A stretch of DNA of 64,000 nt from Vibrio gigantis. Its GTDB lineage: Bacteria > Pseudomonadota > Gammaproteobacteria > Enterobacterales > Vibrionaceae. The stretch lies in assembly GCF_024347515.1 (NCBI RefSeq), contig NZ_AP025493.1:1488001-1552000 (forward strand), read 5' to 3'. The translations under genes were made by a program, and so were the position numbers. Of this stretch, positions 61,806-64,000 are shown in pieces; position 1 is the stretch's first letter; every line of letters starts with the position of its first letter. The notes beneath the pieces are model-generated. The model made no database searches and was not told where the DNA came from. It saw only the letters and a list, made by a program, of their open reading frames with translations.

Positions 61806-62798
61806 TTAAACCAGTTCGTTACCGCTGGTGTTGCCTGTGAAAAAGGCATCGACGCTGGTGAGCGTTGTGTTCGCAATGTTGAACAAAGCATCTTTAGTTA
61901 AGAAGGCTTGGTGACCTGTGAACAAAACGTTGTGACAAGCTGATAGGCGACGGAATACGTCATCTACAATCACGTCGTTAGATTTGTCTTGGAAGAACAG
62001 CTCTTTCTCGTTGTCGTAGACATCAAGGCCAAGCGCACCAATCTTGCTCTGTTTGAGCGCTTCAATTGCAGCTGTTGAATCAAGCAACTCACCGCGACTG
62101 GTGTTGACGATCATCACGCCATCTTTCATTTTCCCAAATGCAGTCGCATCCAACAGGTGGTAGTTCTCTTTACTCATCGGACAGTGCAGAGAAATCACAT
62201 CCGACTCTTTGTAAAGTTCGTCTAGCTCTACATATTTAGCACCTAGCTCAACGGCTAGTGGGTTTGGGTATGGGTCGTAGCACAAGATGTTCATGCCTAA
62301 ACCTTTCAGAATACGCATGGTTGCTAGGCCAATTTTGCCAGAGCCGATCACACCAACGGTTTTACCATGGAAGTTGAAGCCAACTAAACCTTCAAGGGAG
62401 AAGTTTGCATCACGAGTACGTTGGTATGCCTTGTGTAGTTTGCGGTTCAAACACATCATCATGCCGACCGTATGTTCTGCTACCGATTCTGGTGAATAAG
62501 CAGGAACGCGAACCACCTGCAGGCCAAACTCTTTGGCTGCGTCTAGGTCGACTTTGTCAAAGCCCGCACAGCGCATCGCAATCAGCTTAGTGCCGCCTTT
62601 TGCTAGAATCTCTAGCACATCTCGCGATAGGTCATCGTTTACAAACGCACAAACGACTTCGTTGTCGTGCGCCATTTTCGCTGTGGTTGTGGTGAGGCGA
62701 AAATCATGGAAGTGAAACTCAGCGTTGAGTTCACCTTTCGCAAGTTCAAATGATTTTTCGTCGTATGATTTTGAGCTAAAAAAAGCAATGTTGAGCAT
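61806..62798 (-). CDS. ldhA: D-lactate dehydrogenase (D-2-hydroxyacid dehydrogenase family)
   Basis: A 330-residue NAD-dependent dehydrogenase reducing pyruvate to D-lactate. The nucleotide motif VGVIGSGKIGLATMRIL (about residues 146-162), the FGLQVVRVPAYSPESVAEHT segment, the catalytic Arg region MIVNTSRGELLD, the Glu in the YDNEKELFF area and His in FTGHQAFLT are all present. The LdhA identity follows from these LdhA-like stretches; other D-hydroxyacid dehydrogenases cannot be excluded. Confidence 0.9.
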   Translation of the reverse strand: MLNIAFFSSKSYDEKSFELAKGELNAEFHFHDFRLTTTTAKMAHDNEVVCAFVNDDLSRDVLEILAKGGTKLIAMRCAGFDKVDLDAAKEFGLQVVRVPAYSPESVAEHTVGMMMCLNRKLHKAYQRTRDANFSLEGLVGFNFHGKTVGVIGSGKIGLATMRILKGLGMNILCYDPYPNPLAVELGAKYVELDELYKESDVISLHCPMSKENYHLLDATAFGKMKDGVMIVNTSRGELLDSTAAIEALKQSKIGALGLDVYDNEKELFFQDKSNDVIVDDVFRRLSACHNVLFTGHQAFLTKDALFNIANTTLTSVDAFFTGNTSGNELV

Positions 62799-63023
62799 GG
62801 CTTCCTCTCTTACCTAAAATATAAATAACCCGTCTGTTTTATTAATCTAAAATCGGGCTAAAACTAATAACTTTGTTCAGTGTGCTAGAGTTTTTTTCTC
62901 TTGTCTATCAACATTAGTCATTGTAATTACTATGGTTATTTGGTCTTCTACCATCACTTCTTGAACATTAAAAATCACATTACGAAGTAGCTTGCTTATA
63001 AGTTCATCAATATTGAATGGATC

Positions 63024-63356
63024 TTACTTTCGGGTGTTGAACATCTTCTTTGTCTCTTTTTCCGACCAGAAGTTAATGTTGAACTGCGCATCGTCACTCA
63101 GTTCCACTCGATGCCAATATTGAGGTGGACTTGTGGCAAATTGCCCTGCTTCAATAGTAATAACAGTTTCTGGTTCCGTTGCTTCTGCATCAGCAAAACC
63201 ATAGAAGGTCACTGTGCCTTCCATTACGCAGATCTGACCAAACACGCCTTCAGCCGTATTGTGATGGTTAAGGAGTGCTGCCGGTATATTGTCTTTGGTG
63301 AAAAATGGCGTTGAACGTTGAATTTTCCAGTGTGACGGAATACGTAAATGACTCAT
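63024..63356 (-). CDS. DUF1971 / TehB-like cupin protein
   Basis: A 110-residue single-domain cupin-like protein related to the N-terminal domain of some TehB tellurite resistance proteins (DUF1971). The family pattern runs SHWKIQRSTPFFTKDNIPAALLNHHNT, then GVFGQICVMEGTVTFYG, GQFATSPPQYWHRVELS and NINFWSE. Two histidines in HHNT and one in YWHRV could bind a metal. The TehB methyltransferase part is absent. Function unknown; it is upstream of the ferredoxin reductase gene end, same strand, 67 bp away. Confidence 0.85.
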   Translation of the reverse strand: MSHLRIPSHWKIQRSTPFFTKDNIPAALLNHHNTAEGVFGQICVMEGTVTFYGFADAEATEPETVITIEAGQFATSPPQYWHRVELSDDAQFNINFWSEKETKKMFNTRK

Positions 63357-63424
63357 ATAAAACCTCTTATTTAACTTTAACTGTTCTTTGAAATTAGTAC
63401 TTCGCTGTCTTAAGTGATCTATTT

Positions 63425-64000
63425 TTACCAGTAGTTCTCGCTGCTGAATTGACCTGGCTTTCGACGTAGGTGCTTTTCGAAACCTAAGTTGGTTAGCGCT
63501 TCACTTGTGTCGCGAACCATTTGCGGATTGCCGCAAAGGTAGAAGAAACTGCGGGTTTGATTGAAAGCGACAGACGCGGCTTGCTCAAGGTCGCCTCCAA
63601 GTAACAAGCTTGGGATTCGTCCGCGCAAAGTTCCGGTGACTGATTCTCTAGAAATAATTGGCACATATTTGAGTTTCCCTTGAAAGTGATCGACGAGTTG
63701 AGTGATACGGTCTCGATAAGTCAGGTCTTGTTCTGTTCTTACGGCATGAACCAGTATAAGGTTTTTGAATGAGGCGGCTTTTCCCGAATCAGATCCATTT
63801 TGTTGCTGTATCTGCATGCTTTCGAGCATTGAGATAAACGGGCCCACAGCGGTTCCGGTTGAAAGCATCCATAGATCGTCGGCGATCTCTGGGATCTCAT
63901 CCAATGTCATAAAGCCGCTTGGGTCTTTGCCGACAAAGATGCCATCGCCTACCTTCAATTCATGAAGCTGGGGCGAGAGCTGACCGTTTTGAACCTTAAT
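63425..64000 (-). CDS. fpr: Ferredoxin-NADP+ reductase, partial
   Basis: The frame stays open to the right window edge, so the N-terminal FAD-binding half is missing. The visible C-terminal part starts within IKVQNGQLSPQLHELKVGDG, then shows the nucleotide-binding LWMLSTGTAVGPFISML and CGNPQMVRD, and ends in the FPR-typical RRKPGQFSSENYW. It transfers electrons between NADP(H) and ferredoxin or flavodoxin and often belongs to the superoxide (SoxR/S) response. The terminal aromatic that stacks on FAD in FPRs is present. Confidence 0.93.
   Translation of the reverse strand: MKVQNGQLSPQLHELKVGDGIFVGKDPSGFMTLDEIPEIADDLWMLSTGTAVGPFISMLESMQIQQQNGSDSGKAASFKNLILVHAVRTEQDLTYRDRITQLVDHFQGKLKYVPIISRESVTGTLRGRIPSLLLGGDLEQAASVAFNQTRSFFYLCGNPQMVRDTSEALTNLGFEKHLRRKPGQFSSENYW

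Noticed and set aside
1..64000. CRISPR arrays, insertion sequences, tRNA or rRNA genes, prophage
   Set aside because: I looked for regular spaced repeats, transposase-like frames and tRNA-like cloverleaf ends and found none. The tandem 10-bp repeats are operator-like and too short for CRISPR.

Overview
The window looks like a stretch of a Vibrio chromosome (Vibrionaceae, most like the Splendidus clade). I base this on gene content and synteny style (glpF-glpK / glpR / glpD arrangement, agmatine deiminase cluster, tetronate/GntP cluster, PACE transporter with LysR partner), the moderate GC and the many clean rho-independent terminators. No search was run, so the genus is an inference. There is no rRNA, tRNA, CRISPR array, transposase or phage gene. 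It reads as accessory metabolism plus small stress and efflux cassettes, each with its own regulator.

Layout. 0-4.3 kb: partial DHFR-like reductase divergent from a TetR regulator, a phospholipase D lipoprotein, a nitroreductase and a second TetR regulator. 4.4-11.9 kb: agmatine deiminase cluster (carbamate kinase divergent from antiporter, agmatine deiminase and putrescine carbamoyltransferase), then a protein made of three tandem RidA domains and an Asp/Glu racemase. 12-24.9 kb: a DeoR regulator divergent from a ten-gene sugar locus (two HAD phosphatases, an epimerase-like TIM barrel, iron alcohol dehydrogenase, transaldolase, transketolase, ribose-5-P isomerase, M20 dipeptidase, PTS EIIBC, outer-membrane channel). 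Its substrate is not evident and it is the best candidate for an undescribed system. 25-31.3 kb: small lipoprotein, YdcH-like protein and the glycerol regulon glpD, glpR, glpK, glpF.

31.4-36.1 kb: PACE efflux pump with divergent LysR, ACR3 arsenite exporter with ArsR, HPP membrane protein with divergent TetR; the last two pairs have clear palindromic operators. 36.1-39.6 kb: a three-gene envelope operon (CHASE2 membrane protein, small Cys-containing periplasmic protein, M48 metalloprotease lipoprotein) of unknown role. 39.8-51.2 kb: HAD phosphatase, MFS exporter under a MerR-type promoter, DsbA-like protein, YcaQ-like glycosylase, LysR with ABM monooxygenase and Gfo/Idh oxidoreductase, AraC-GyrI regulator, and a 743-residue secreted protein with an EF-hand-like loop.

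51.4-58.9 kb: DeoR-controlled tetronate catabolism (dehydrogenase, kinase, aldolase/decarboxylase, isomerase, GntP permease) followed by glycerate kinase behind a terminator. 59.1-64 kb: catalase, patatin-like phospholipase, D-lactate dehydrogenase-like protein, DUF1971 protein and partial ferredoxin-NADP reductase. Several ORF starts were moved downstream because promoters, operators or terminators occupy the longer N-terminal extensions.
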